Shown: in pieces, positions 26,900-34,171 of the stretch
Numbering within the stretch: the stretch's first letter is position 1
How the letters are laid out: each line of letters begins with the position of its first letter
Assembly (NCBI GenBank): GCA_019429445.1
Contig: JAHYIW010000010.1
Location: 40,729 to 104,728, forward strand
From: Desulfuromonadaceae bacterium
GTDB taxonomy: Bacteria; Desulfobacterota; Desulfuromonadia; Desulfuromonadales; JAHYIW01
Length of the DNA stretch: 64,000 nt
Direction of reading: 5' to 3'
Position numbers and translations under genes: made by a program
Notes under the pieces: generated by a model
The model's database searches: none
Seen by the model: the letters and a program-made list of their open reading frames with translations, nothing else
What the model was told of the DNA's origin: nothing

Positions 26900-27967
26900 T
26901 CACCGTCCGGCGTACATTTGTCGATAATATTCCTGATACGATCCATCAACTACCGCCGCGACCCAGTCGGGATTGGCGAGATACCAGTCGATCGTTTTGA
27001 CGATCCCCTCCGCGAACGTCACGGATGGCTTCCACCCCAGTTCCGCCGCGATTTTTCCGGCATCAATCGCATAACGGCGATCATGTCCGGGACGATCTTT
27101 GACAAAGCGGATCAAACTGCGGCGCGGCTCCCCAGAAGGCAGCAGCCCGACCTTTTGATCAAGAATATCGCAAACGGTCTGCACAATTTCGATATTTTGT
27201 TTCTCGTTGTTGCCACCGACATTATAGGTCTCACCCACCAGCCCTTGGTGCAGCACCGTAAGGATCGCCGTACAGTGATCGACCACATAGAGCCAGTCAC
27301 GCACATTTTTGCCATCTCCGTAGACCGGCAAATCTTTACCGTTCAGGGCATTATTAATGATCAACGGAATAAGTTTTTCGGGGAAATGATACGGTCCGTA
27401 GTTGTTTGAACAATTGGTGATGACCGTCGGCAGACCGTAGGTATGAAAGTAAGCGCTGACCAGATGGTCAGATGACGCCTTGGAGGCAGAATACGGAGAG
27501 CGTGGATCATACGCGGTGGTCTCAGTGAACATCCCGGTTTCGCCGAGCGAGCCGTAAACCTCATCGGTACTGACGTGCAAAAAACGTTTATCGCCGGCAT
27601 CCGCTGCGTTAACCAGCCACGCCTGGCGAGCCGCTTCGAGTAACGTGAAGGTTCCGACAATATTGGTCTGAATAAATTCAGCCGGGCCATCGATACTGCG
27701 ATCGACGTGCGATTCCGCGGCGAAGTGAACGACGGTATCAATCTGCTCATCGGCAAAAAGCTTTCCAACCAGCGCCGCGTCACAGATATCCCCCTGCACA
27801 AAACGATAGCGGGGGTCCTCCTGAATATCAACCAGATTGCCGGGGTTCCCGGCATAGGTCAGCTTGTCAAGATTAATCAAACGGCAGTCAGGCAACCGAC
27901 TCAGTGCCAACCGTACAAAATTCGAACCGATAAAACCGGCACCGCCGGTAACCAGTATATTTTTCAT
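26900..27967 (-). CDS. rfbB: dTDP-glucose 4,6-dehydratase
   Basis: Second step of dTDP-L-rhamnose synthesis. The 355-residue SDR enzyme has the NAD loop [27 protein letters not shown], the VSTDEVYG triad segment, and [12 protein letters not shown] with the catalytic Y-x3-K. AAAGGATAG precedes the ATG at 27967. First gene of the leftward run rfbBDAC-yicC-gmk-rpoZ-rel-ridA; a promoter should lie in 27968-28180, where I see no clear one. Confidence 0.96.
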   Translation of the reverse strand: MKNILVTGGAGFIGSNFVRLALSRLPDCRLINLDKLTYAGNPGNLVDIQEDPRYRFVQGDICDAALVGKLFADEQIDTVVHFAAESHVDRSIDGPAEFIQTNIVGTFTLLEAARQAWLVNAADAGDKRFLHVSTDEVYGSLGETGMFTETTAYDPRSPYSASKASSDHLVSAYFHTYGLPTVITNCSNNYGPYHFPEKLIPLIINNALNGKDLPVYGDGKNVRDWLYVVDHCTAILTVLHQGLVGETYNVGGNNEKQNIEIVQTVCDILDQKVGLLPSGEPRRSLIRFVKDRPGHDRRYAIDAGKIAAELGWKPSVTFAEGIVKTIDWYLANPDWVAAVVDGSYQEYYRQMYAGR

Positions 27968-28254
27968 TCTGCTATCCTTTGTCATCACGTCATCCCATTA
28001 ATAAAGCGTTTCGGCAACTTCGATCGCTTCCGAAATCTGAATCACTTCACTGTTCCATGATCCCCCCTCCCCCGCACCTTTCAAAACGCGTACATCAGCA
28101 CATCTTGCCGGGTTGTCACAAGCGCGTAACAGGTCAATTTACATAGGTCGAAAAAAAGCTTTCAGGTGCACAAGGCTCAGCCTTGAAAAAAGTCGTCAAC
28201 GCGCATATCATACCTGACCAACATCCCCTGTTCAGGATCAAGAGGAAAATATCG

Positions 28255-28455
28255 ATGAGCGACCCCGACAGATCACCGTGGATATGTCATTACTGCGGTT
28301 ACACATCATCCACAACCGAGAGTCGTGCTTGCGACCAGTGTTACAAAATCACCTGCAATGCCCATCTGCAACGAGCAATGCGACTTAATAAAAACAGTGG
28401 GCTCTATGAAATGACCACGATCTGTGCGGAATGTGCCCTGGAAGAGTTGCTTTGA
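28255..28455 (+). CDS. Small zinc-finger protein of unknown function
   Basis: A 66-residue protein with four cysteine pairs: CHYC, CDQC, then C-NAH, and CAEC near the end. It is probably a two-zinc treble-clef or ring-like knuckle. I do not recognise the family. AGAGGA lies 8 bases before the ATG at 28255; a longer frame from 28183 has no ribosome binding site. It ends 10 bases from the convergent Smr gene. Confidence 0.65.
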   Translation: MSDPDRSPWICHYCGYTSSTTESRACDQCYKITCNAHLQRAMRLNKNSGLYEMTTICAECALEELL

Positions 28456-28465
28456 ACGTCACCCA

Positions 28466-29143
28466 TTATCGTTTCTTTAAAAACACCACCAGTGCTCCGG
28501 CACCCCCGTAACGACGCGGGGCGACCATCCACTCCACCACCGACACCCCCTCTTCCGTCCGCAACAATCGTTCAACCTCGCCACGCAACACCGGTGCTGT
28601 GGTTGAGCCATGGCCACGACCGGTGATAATCAACACCGTGCGGGCACCCTGGAAGCGGGCATCCGCAAGAAAAAAACCGACCTTTTCCCGCGCCGCGTCG
28701 CGCGTCAGCCCGTGCAGATCGAGCTCCATTTCAGGCTTCAGCTGCCCCCGCCGCAATTGTCGCTGGCGGTAAGCTGACGCCTGTGCAACAGGGGTATCTT
28801 CCGGCAGCTGGTCACGAAAATCGACGCGCAATTCGCGCATCGCGGTCAAAAATTCCGCGCCTTCACTCTCGTCCCGGAGTTCCAGCGCTGCCTTTGGTGC
28901 AGACACCGTCGGTGTCGCGTCGCACCGGTCAGAACGATGCAGGCCGAGTCGCGCCATCTCACGCGCAAAGAGGTCATCATCATCGTTTATGCCGGGCCGG
29001 GCATGGTGTGAACTAGCGCCGTCAGCTTCTTCTGCCCCAGGCAACGTTTGCTCCGCGGAAACGACCACCCCCTTCAGCGACTTGAAGGGGGTGGCTGAAC
29101 ACCGCGGGGATGATTTGTCATATTTGCAGCGCTTGTCGGTCAT
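28466..29143 (-). CDS. Smr-domain protein
   Basis: A 225-residue protein. The N-terminal ~130 residues are low-similarity and acidic. The C-terminus is an Smr domain: ELDLHGLTRDAAREKVGFFL (the LDLHG motif), VLIITGRGHGST, and PRRYGGAGALVVFLKK. Smr domains nick or cut DNA or RNA. The stand-alone form matches bacterial SmrA/YdaL-like proteins. It follows the TPR gene by 5 bases, so the two are co-transcribed. Confidence 0.85.
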   Translation of the reverse strand: MTDKRCKYDKSSPRCSATPFKSLKGVVVSAEQTLPGAEEADGASSHHARPGINDDDDLFAREMARLGLHRSDRCDATPTVSAPKAALELRDESEGAEFLTAMRELRVDFRDQLPEDTPVAQASAYRQRQLRRGQLKPEMELDLHGLTRDAAREKVGFFLADARFQGARTVLIITGRGHGSTTAPVLRGEVERLLRTEEGVSVVEWMVAPRRYGGAGALVVFLKKR

Positions 29144-29148
29144 CGGTA

Positions 29149-29874
29149 CTAACGACGGACAATCTTGCGCCGTCCCTGCACCGCTTTGGTCTGCTTTTTG
29201 ATCAGCGCACCGGGCTTGTCGAGGTGAAACTGATACCACATATCGCCGTATCCTTTCATCCGCATCCGCTCGCCCTCACGTAAATCCTCCAGATTTAATT
29301 GCAGGTTGACATCATTGCCGGTCTTCTTCAACCCTTTTTCAAGGATGCTGATCGCCTTGTCACGCTGGCCGACTTTCTCCAGGCAAAACGCATAAACCGC
29401 CCACGCCAGAGGTTCTTTTTTACCGGCGGCAACAGCCCGCTCAAAAGCGGCAATCATATCTTTGGTCCGGTTGCGCTTCATGTAACAAATTGCCAACATA
29501 CACAGAGCGACCCAGTGGCGCATGAACCCTTTTTTCAAAAGCTCGAAAGCTTCGCTGAAATTTCTGTTGAGATAATGAACGGTGCCGATCTGCGAGTTAA
29601 TCTGCTCCTTGACATAGAGTTGCCAGGCAGCAAACCGGTACCCCTTTTCGAGCGTATTGATCGCTCTTTCGATATGACGTCCCTGCAATTCCCGTTGAGA
29701 CTGTTCCATCAGCGCAACGAGTTTGTTCATAAAATGGCGCATCAACAAAAGATAAAGCGCAGTAAAAAGGACGAGTCCGGCAAATCCGGCAATCCAGGGA
29801 CTGAGTCCTGCGCCGAAAAAAAGTCCGGCGCCAAGAGCTGCGGCAGCGAGGGTTGAAATGAGTATGTTATACAT
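29149..29874 (-). CDS. Membrane-anchored TPR protein
   Basis: A 241-residue protein. Two hydrophobic helices at residues ~5-45 form a membrane anchor, followed by tetratricopeptide-like helix pairs (AINTLEKGYRFAAWQ, AFELLKKGFMRHWVALCMLAICYMK, KAISILEKGLKK) facing the cytoplasm. It ends with a basic tail. The partner and role are unknown. The ATG at 29874 has AGGA ten bases upstream. Confidence 0.7.
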   Translation of the reverse strand: MYNILISTLAAAALGAGLFFGAGLSPWIAGFAGLVLFTALYLLLMRHFMNKLVALMEQSQRELQGRHIERAINTLEKGYRFAAWQLYVKEQINSQIGTVHYLNRNFSEAFELLKKGFMRHWVALCMLAICYMKRNRTKDMIAAFERAVAAGKKEPLAWAVYAFCLEKVGQRDKAISILEKGLKKTGNDVNLQLNLEDLREGERMRMKGYGDMWYQFHLDKPGALIKKQTKAVQGRRKIVRR

Positions 29875-29944
29875 TATATTCAAGTCCTTTCAGGATTTTT
29901 AAAAGCGGAAGTCTAGCAACACCCGAAGGAATTGTCAAAACAAT

Positions 29945-30192
29945 ACCTGATCAGCACTGATCTTCCGCTAAAGTCTGGCGGCAACGCTCCAACGGGGAGC
30001 AAAGTGTAGATTTTCACCCCCGCTCAGATTAAGAGGGGGCCGGGGGGAGTTAGAGTTTGTCGGGTGTTCTGAAACACATGGCCAAGCGTAACCCCTCCCG
30101 GCATCTCCTTAACCCAAGGGGAGGAGCAAGGCGCAGATCCTCACCCCAACGTAGAGGAAATTGCCCCAGCGGAAGATCAGTGCTAATCAGGT
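29945..30192. repeat. 248-bp non-coding element with 25-bp inverted ends (MITE-like)
   Basis: The first 25 bases (29945-29969, core AGCACTGATCTTCCGCT) are the reverse complement of the last 25 (30168-30192) with one mismatch. The interior has no real gene. The right ~72 bases recur at 31850-31922. This fits a miniature inverted-repeat element; no flanking target duplication is obvious. Confidence 0.7.
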
Positions 30193-30257
30193 CATTTTAT
30201 GATTGCCAGTCTAGCGGCCACAAGGGAACTCAGCGTTTGCAACACGCCCCGTAAACA

Positions 30258-30292
30258 CAAAAAGGGCAACAGGCAATAAGCCGGTGCCCCTT
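30258..30292 (-). terminator. Terminator of hicAB
   Basis: On the minus strand AAGGGGCA pairs with TGCCCTT (one bulged G), with an inner GGC/GCC, and TTTTT follows. It lies 40 bases after the hicB stop. Confidence 0.6.
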
Positions 30293-30331
30293 GCGGTCAA
30301 TGTGCAGCGCCTGGTTTGCCATTCTTTCATT

Positions 30332-30733
30332 TCATTGATGTGATGCCATGTATTCAGTAACTGCTTGCGTCAAAAGGCCTGAGCGGGTTTCTCCATGTTT
30401 TTTTGCATAATAATCGATGGAATTAAGAATTCTCTCAGGGATAGTGACATTAACTCGTTTTGATTTAAGTGATAGTTTGCTTAAATCCACATCAACAAGA
30501 GCCCACACACCATCCTGATAGTCTGAATTTTCTTTATATTTTTCAATGTCTGTTGGCACAGGAACGGGTTCGGAATCGAGCAAAATTCCCTCGATATGGC
30601 ATTCTGCTGCCTCCTGTGCATTGATTATTGCCTCCTCGATAGTGTCTCCTGCGGAGAAACAGCCAGGAAGATCGGGAAAGGTAACTCCGTAATCCGATGT
30701 TTCGTCTTTATGAATTACAATTGGGTATCTCAT
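30332..30733 (-). CDS. hicB: HicB-family antitoxin
   Basis: A 133-residue antitoxin. The N-terminal half is the HicB degraded-RNase-H fold (YPIVIHKDETSDYGVTFPDLPGCFSAGDTIEEAI). The C-terminal half is a ribbon-helix-helix DNA-binding domain (RVNVTIPERILNSIDYYAKK). It should neutralise HicA and repress the operon by binding the palindrome at the promoter. It follows hicA by 3 bases. Confidence 0.93.
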   Translation of the reverse strand: MRYPIVIHKDETSDYGVTFPDLPGCFSAGDTIEEAIINAQEAAECHIEGILLDSEPVPVPTDIEKYKENSDYQDGVWALVDVDLSKLSLKSKRVNVTIPERILNSIDYYAKKHGETRSGLLTQAVTEYMASHQ

Positions 30734-30736
30734 GTT

Positions 30737-30925
30737 TCACCTCCATTCCCAACCGGCTTGCTTGAAGATATTTCGAAGCGTGCCGATCGGGAGGTCCTTT
30801 TGGGGATGAGGAACTGTGACCTTCCCTGGCTTTTCTGGGTGCTTAAATTGGTGATGATCTCCTTTGATATGATGGAGAATCCACCCGTCCTGTTTCAGTC
30901 TTTTTATAATTTCCCCACTCTTCAT
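30737..30925 (-). CDS. hicA: HicA-family mRNA interferase toxin
   Basis: A 62-residue HicA with the dsRNA-binding-like fold and the catalytic histidine in GDHHQFKHP (residues 22-30), followed by V-T-V-P-H-P-Q-K-D-L-P-I-G-T-L. It cleaves mRNAs when free of HicB. The ATG at 30925 matches the family start MKSGEIIK. No Shine-Dalgarno sequence is present, and the predicted transcription start lies at or next to the ATG. Confidence 0.93.
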   Translation of the reverse strand: MKSGEIIKRLKQDGWILHHIKGDHHQFKHPEKPGKVTVPHPQKDLPIGTLRNIFKQAGWEWR

Positions 30926-30927
30926 GA

Positions 30928-30962
30928 TGTGTATTATACACACTTGGTTTGGAGGCTGTCAA
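30928..30962 (-). promoter_or_regulatory. hicAB promoter with palindromic operator
   Basis: On the minus strand, consensus TTGACA (30957-30962), an 18-base spacer and consensus TATAAT (30933-30938). The -10 sits inside the perfect 15-base palindrome TGTGTATTATACACA (30928-30942), a natural operator for the HicB ribbon-helix-helix domain. Confidence 0.85.
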
Positions 30963-31092
30963 TTTTCATTTTTGCCTTTATGTTGCGAACGTAGAGCAAC
31001 CGGAGGGGCGCTTTTGCGCGTCTGTGGGAAACAAAAAGTCAACCAACTTAACTATGTCCCCCTATTGTTTTTCTAAAACATCTCGTAAAGCT

Positions 31093-31230
31093 TTAAGAAT
31101 TAAGCGCAGCTATGACCTCCTTGCTATTCAAAAGCTTCTCAATCTTTTCCTTAAATGCAGCAGTCACTGCTTCTTTTGCGTGGGCTGGAGGATTCCAGGC
31201 GCTACCTCCCAGATCATCACGAAAGCGGTA
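31093..31230 (-). pseudogene. Possible C-terminal gene fragment, unknown
   Basis: A minus-strand frame ending in TAA at 31093 encodes a tail rich in charged helix residues (GSAWNPPAHAKEAVTAAFKEK, then IEKLLNSKEVIAALNS). It looks like a true protein terminus rather than a shadow, but has no start and is cut near 31230, where istB sequence begins on the other strand. Not recognised. Confidence 0.3.
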
Positions 31231-31388
31231 GCCTGATCATCACCTCAAACCAGCCCTCCAGCCAATGGGATCAAATCTTTCCCGATGCGTTGATGACCGT
31301 GGCCGCGATCGACCGGATTATTCATCATGCCAGCAATATTGAAATCGAAGGAGGGATCTATCGGAAGAAGCAACACCTGAGAAAATAA
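31215..31388 (+). pseudogene. istB: IS21-family istB remnant (C-terminal ~57 residues)
   Basis: SGSLIITSNQPSSQWDQIFPD then ALMTVAAIDRIIHHASNIEIEGGIYR matches the end of IstB, the AAA+ helper of IS21 transposition. The Walker motifs and the whole of istA are missing, as are the element ends. A decayed scar in the accessory patch. Confidence 0.8.
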
Positions 31389-31609
31389 CGAAACTCAACC
31401 GGCCATCATAATTGTCGTCAAACCGGACAAGATAGTTGACGCGAGACAGACTTGCGCAGTCAATTTTTTAATCCGCGATTTTTCCATGAATTTTGCAGCC
31501 AATCTGTCCAATAAATGCGCAAACGGCCCTTCCTCAACCGGCATTTTGCAACGATAGTCCGTGAACGGTATGGTTATGCGGCGTGTCAATATAAGAACGG
31601 AGGGTCATT

Positions 31610-31927
31610 ATGCTGAATGAATTCCAGATGGGGCTGATTACCGACAAGTCATTGAAACCGAAACACCTTGCGCATTATATCCGCTGAGTTAAAGATTGCT
31701 ATAATTTTATTCGCCTCCCTCCGACTGAACGCTGGCTACCGACCAAACACGCCTGCTTCTCTCCACTTCTGAGAGGTCAGGAAGGGAATCACATTCACCG
31801 AAAATCGAACAACCAGCCGTTTTGCGATCAGATTTGCGAAGGCGAACTGCCCAAGGGGAGGAGCAAGGCGCAGGTCATCACCCCCAACGAAGAGGAAATT
31901 GCCCCAGCGGAAGATCAGTGCTTCTGA
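31610..31927 (+). pseudogene. Possible tyrosine-recombinase N-terminal remnant with in-frame stop
   Basis: ATG at 31610 behind GGAGGG opens LNEFQMGLITDKSLKPKHLAHYIR, then TGA at 31685, then VKDCYNFIRLPPTERWLP in the same frame. The layout K-P-K-H-L-x-H-Y-I-R-W-V-K resembles the SAM-like N-terminal domain of integrases, with the expected tryptophan codon TGG changed to TGA. No catalytic domain follows; the frame runs into the 31850-31922 repeat. Confidence 0.35.
31850..31922 (+). repeat. Partial second copy of the 248-bp element
   Basis: Starts CCCAAGGGGAGGAGCAAGGC and ends GCGGAAGATCAGTGCT, nearly identical to 30113-30184. The rest of the element and its other inverted end are absent; the IS3 element begins 18 bases further on. 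Confidence 0.8.
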
Positions 31928-31935
31928 GTAACTTT

Positions 31936-32901
31936 TTACTGGACCCCTTGGTCAAGACAATAATCCATCGAGTTTAAGATGGTGGCCGATGACAAGCAGC
32001 TGGCCGGCGCTGCCCCGATTTTGAGCGTGGCTTTACGCTCAACAAATTTATCCACAATCCTCGCGCCGCCACCGCTGGCCGCTTGGTAGACTTGGTCCGG
32101 CGTGCGGTAACGTAGCGATTGATGGGTTCTTTCCGTATTGTAAAACACAAAATACTCCGTCAGACCCAGCTGCAATTCAGGCATGGTGACATACCCTTTC
32201 AGGTATACATCCTCGTGCTTGACGCTTCGCCAGAGCCGTTCCACAAAAATGTTATCCAATGCGCGGCCGCGTCCATCCATGCTGATCGCGATGTTGTGCG
32301 CCTTGAGTATGCCGGTAAATGCTTCGCTGGTGAACTGGCAGCCCTGGTCGGTATTAAATATCTCAGGGGTGCCATATGTCTTCAGCGACTGCTCCAGGCA
32401 GTCCACACAGAACCCGCTGTCGAGTGTGTTCGACAACCGCCATGCCAGCACCCTGCGTGAGTACCAGTCGATCACTGCCACCAGGTACACGAACCCGCGC
32501 GCCAGGCGGATGTAGGTTATATCTGTACTCCACACCTGGTTGGGACGCGTAACATTCACGCCTCTGAGCAGGTACGGATAGATCTTGTGCTGAGGGTGAG
32601 GACGGCTGGTGTTCGGCCCCGGCGCCATGCCCGCCAAGCCCAAGACCCCCATCAGACGCTGAACCCGTTTGCGGTTGACCGTATGCCCCAGGAGGGCCAA
32701 ATACACCACCATCTTGCGGCTGCCGTAGAACGGGTGACGCGTATACTCGGCATCAATCAGCGCCAGAAGCAGCAACTCCTCTTTGTCTGGACCGGCGACC
32801 AGGAGGGGTGCATAGACGGCGGATCGGGCGACGCCCGCGAGTGCGCATTGCCGGACCACTGGCAAGGAATCAAGCTGGCTTACCCAAGGTTGGCGATCCA
32901 C
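31936..32901 (-). CDS. IS3-family transposase OrfB (DDE catalytic part)
   Basis: A 321-residue integrase-like transposase. DDE residues: D in VWSTDITYI, D in IFNTDQGCQFTS, E in NIFVERLWRSVKHE, with the following K/R. The N-terminal HTH_21 part has RHPFYGSRKM. In the -1 frame the chain is open back into the orfA A-run, so the functional protein is an OrfAB fusion. The TAA stop lies just outside the IS end, i.e. it is supplied by the target DNA. Confidence 0.92.
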   Translation of the reverse strand: MDRQPWVSQLDSLPVVRQCALAGVARSAVYAPLLVAGPDKEELLLLALIDAEYTRHPFYGSRKMVVYLALLGHTVNRKRVQRLMGVLGLAGMAPGPNTSRPHPQHKIYPYLLRGVNVTRPNQVWSTDITYIRLARGFVYLVAVIDWYSRRVLAWRLSNTLDSGFCVDCLEQSLKTYGTPEIFNTDQGCQFTSEAFTGILKAHNIAISMDGRGRALDNIFVERLWRSVKHEDVYLKGYVTMPELQLGLTEYFVFYNTERTHQSLRYRTPDQVYQAASGGGARIVDKFVERKATLKIGAAPASCLSSATILNSMDYCLDQGVQ

Positions 32902-33254
32902 TACTGGCTGATCCCGGACTTTTTTTTAAGCCAATCCAGTTCCATCTTCAACCGCCCGATCTCGGAGTAGAGCCGCTCCGGGCTGGCGGACGGATCCTCG
33001 GGCTTAGGGCCGCGCTTGGTGTCGAAGATGGCTGAAGCCTGTGCTTGCAGTTCTTTTTTCCATTGACCGACCTGGGTCGGATGCACAGAAAATTCCTGGG
33101 CGATTTCATTCACCGTCTTGACGCCTCGGATCGCTTCCAGTGCTACTTTCGCCTTGTACTGGCTGCTGAAACTCTTACGCTTCTTTTCGCTCATTACCCG
33201 CTCCTTTTTTACTGCGGGCACCATCTTAAACTATTGTCCGGAAACAGGGGTCCA
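31940..33254 (-). mobile_element. IS3-family insertion sequence, complete
   Basis: About 1315 bp bounded by inverted TGGACCCC (31940-31947 and 33247-33254), with weaker similarity further in. It carries orfA and orfB with an A8 run at their overlap for -1 frameshifting. No clear target duplication flanks it (TAC on the left, CTA on the right), so the exact ends may be off by a few bases. The two frames appear intact. Confidence 0.88.
32901..33194 (-). CDS. IS3-family transposase OrfA (HTH protein)
   Basis: A 97-residue IS3 OrfA. YKAKVALEAIRGVKTVNEIAQEFSVHPTQVGQWKKEL is the helix-turn-helix for terminal-repeat binding; a leucine-zipper-like helix follows (LYSEIGRLKMELDWLKKK). AAGGAG lies before the ATG at 33194. 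The A8 run near the end is the probable frameshift site into orfB, and orfB's GTG overlaps the orfA TAG. Confidence 0.9.
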   Translation of the reverse strand: MSEKKRKSFSSQYKAKVALEAIRGVKTVNEIAQEFSVHPTQVGQWKKELQAQASAIFDTKRGPKPEDPSASPERLYSEIGRLKMELDWLKKKSGISQ

Positions 33255-33379
33255 CTATACTTCAAGGTAACTATCTGAAATCACATTCTTTAGAAAATTA
33301 AAGTTACTCTATGAAAATTCGCCCCACGGGGCGTGAGTCGCTAATCAGGAAACAATATGGCGGGGATGATGACGGACGG

Positions 33380-34171
33380 TCAACGCGGGATAACGCGGTG
33401 TTCTACCAGGCGCGAGATACCAAGGTCGGCAAGATTTTGAGGCAACTTTCGATGCTCGATAAATTGGGTATTCCCCGCCTGAAGCAAAGGGATACGGGTC
33501 TGTGCCGTCGTCAGGGAAAAGGCCTCGCCACAGCTCACATCACAACCAGTGGCAGGATTGTCCTGGCGGAAGGGACAGTTCCGGCTTGATGCCACCATAA
33601 TCCAGGGATAGTGCAGCGAGCCGTCCAGATGCTTCGGCAGCGGGGCAATGCCCTGCAACAGATTGTCAAGCTCAACCCGCCGGATACCTTGTTCCGCCAG
33701 CAGCGTTACCGCAGCAGCAGAATACCAGCTACCGCGTTGAAAATAGTCGTGCTGTTCCAACGTCAGCTCAAGATCCAGAATGCGCGGCCCACGTTTCTGC
33801 CCGGAAAGGGTGCGGCCAACAATGACTGTAACTGCGGGAAGAATCTTGCGAATAGTGTCCAACGCGCCCCAATCAGAGATCAGAATCTCATCGGCGGCGG
33901 TTAATTCGGCTGCAATAGTGTGGAGCAACTTGGTTAGTCGTGGCAACCAGGATTCAATCAACACCGGTGTTGCCAGGGTAAAAGCGAGCCCGTGGGAGCG
34001 GGCCAGATGTAACGCTTGCATGCAAGCGTGCGGTGACGGCATAGTCCAGGGACAGAATTCGGCACCAAAGTAAAGGCGTTGTACCCCTCGAAACAACCTG
34101 TCCCGATCTGAATCGCGCTCCGGCAGACGACTCAGAAAAAAAGCTTTTTCAACCTCAACCCCGTTTACCAT
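33380..34171 (-). CDS. U32-peptidase-like (UbiV-type) Fe-S protein
   Basis: A 263-residue protein resembling the U32 family members without proven protease activity, such as UbiV. It has LYFGAEFCPW near residue 40, EILISDWGALDTI mid-chain, and C-P-F-R-Q ... G-C-D-V-S-C: a C-x10-C-x3-C cluster that with the first cysteine could hold a [4Fe-4S] centre as in UbiV. UbiV itself works in O2-independent ubiquinone hydroxylation, which need not apply to a menaquinone user. It overlaps the end of the lytic transglycosylase gene by 17 bases. Confidence 0.5.
   Translation of the reverse strand: MVNGVEVEKAFFLSRLPERDSDRDRLFRGVQRLYFGAEFCPWTMPSPHACMQALHLARSHGLAFTLATPVLIESWLPRLTKLLHTIAAELTAADEILISDWGALDTIRKILPAVTVIVGRTLSGQKRGPRILDLELTLEQHDYFQRGSWYSAAAVTLLAEQGIRRVELDNLLQGIAPLPKHLDGSLHYPWIMVASSRNCPFRQDNPATGCDVSCGEAFSLTTAQTRIPLLQAGNTQFIEHRKLPQNLADLGISRLVEHRVIPR

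Noticed and set aside
31395..31589. 64-codon minus-strand frame between the istB remnant and the recombinase remnant
   Set aside because: No ribosome binding site and no family resemblance; it lies in a region of decayed fragments.
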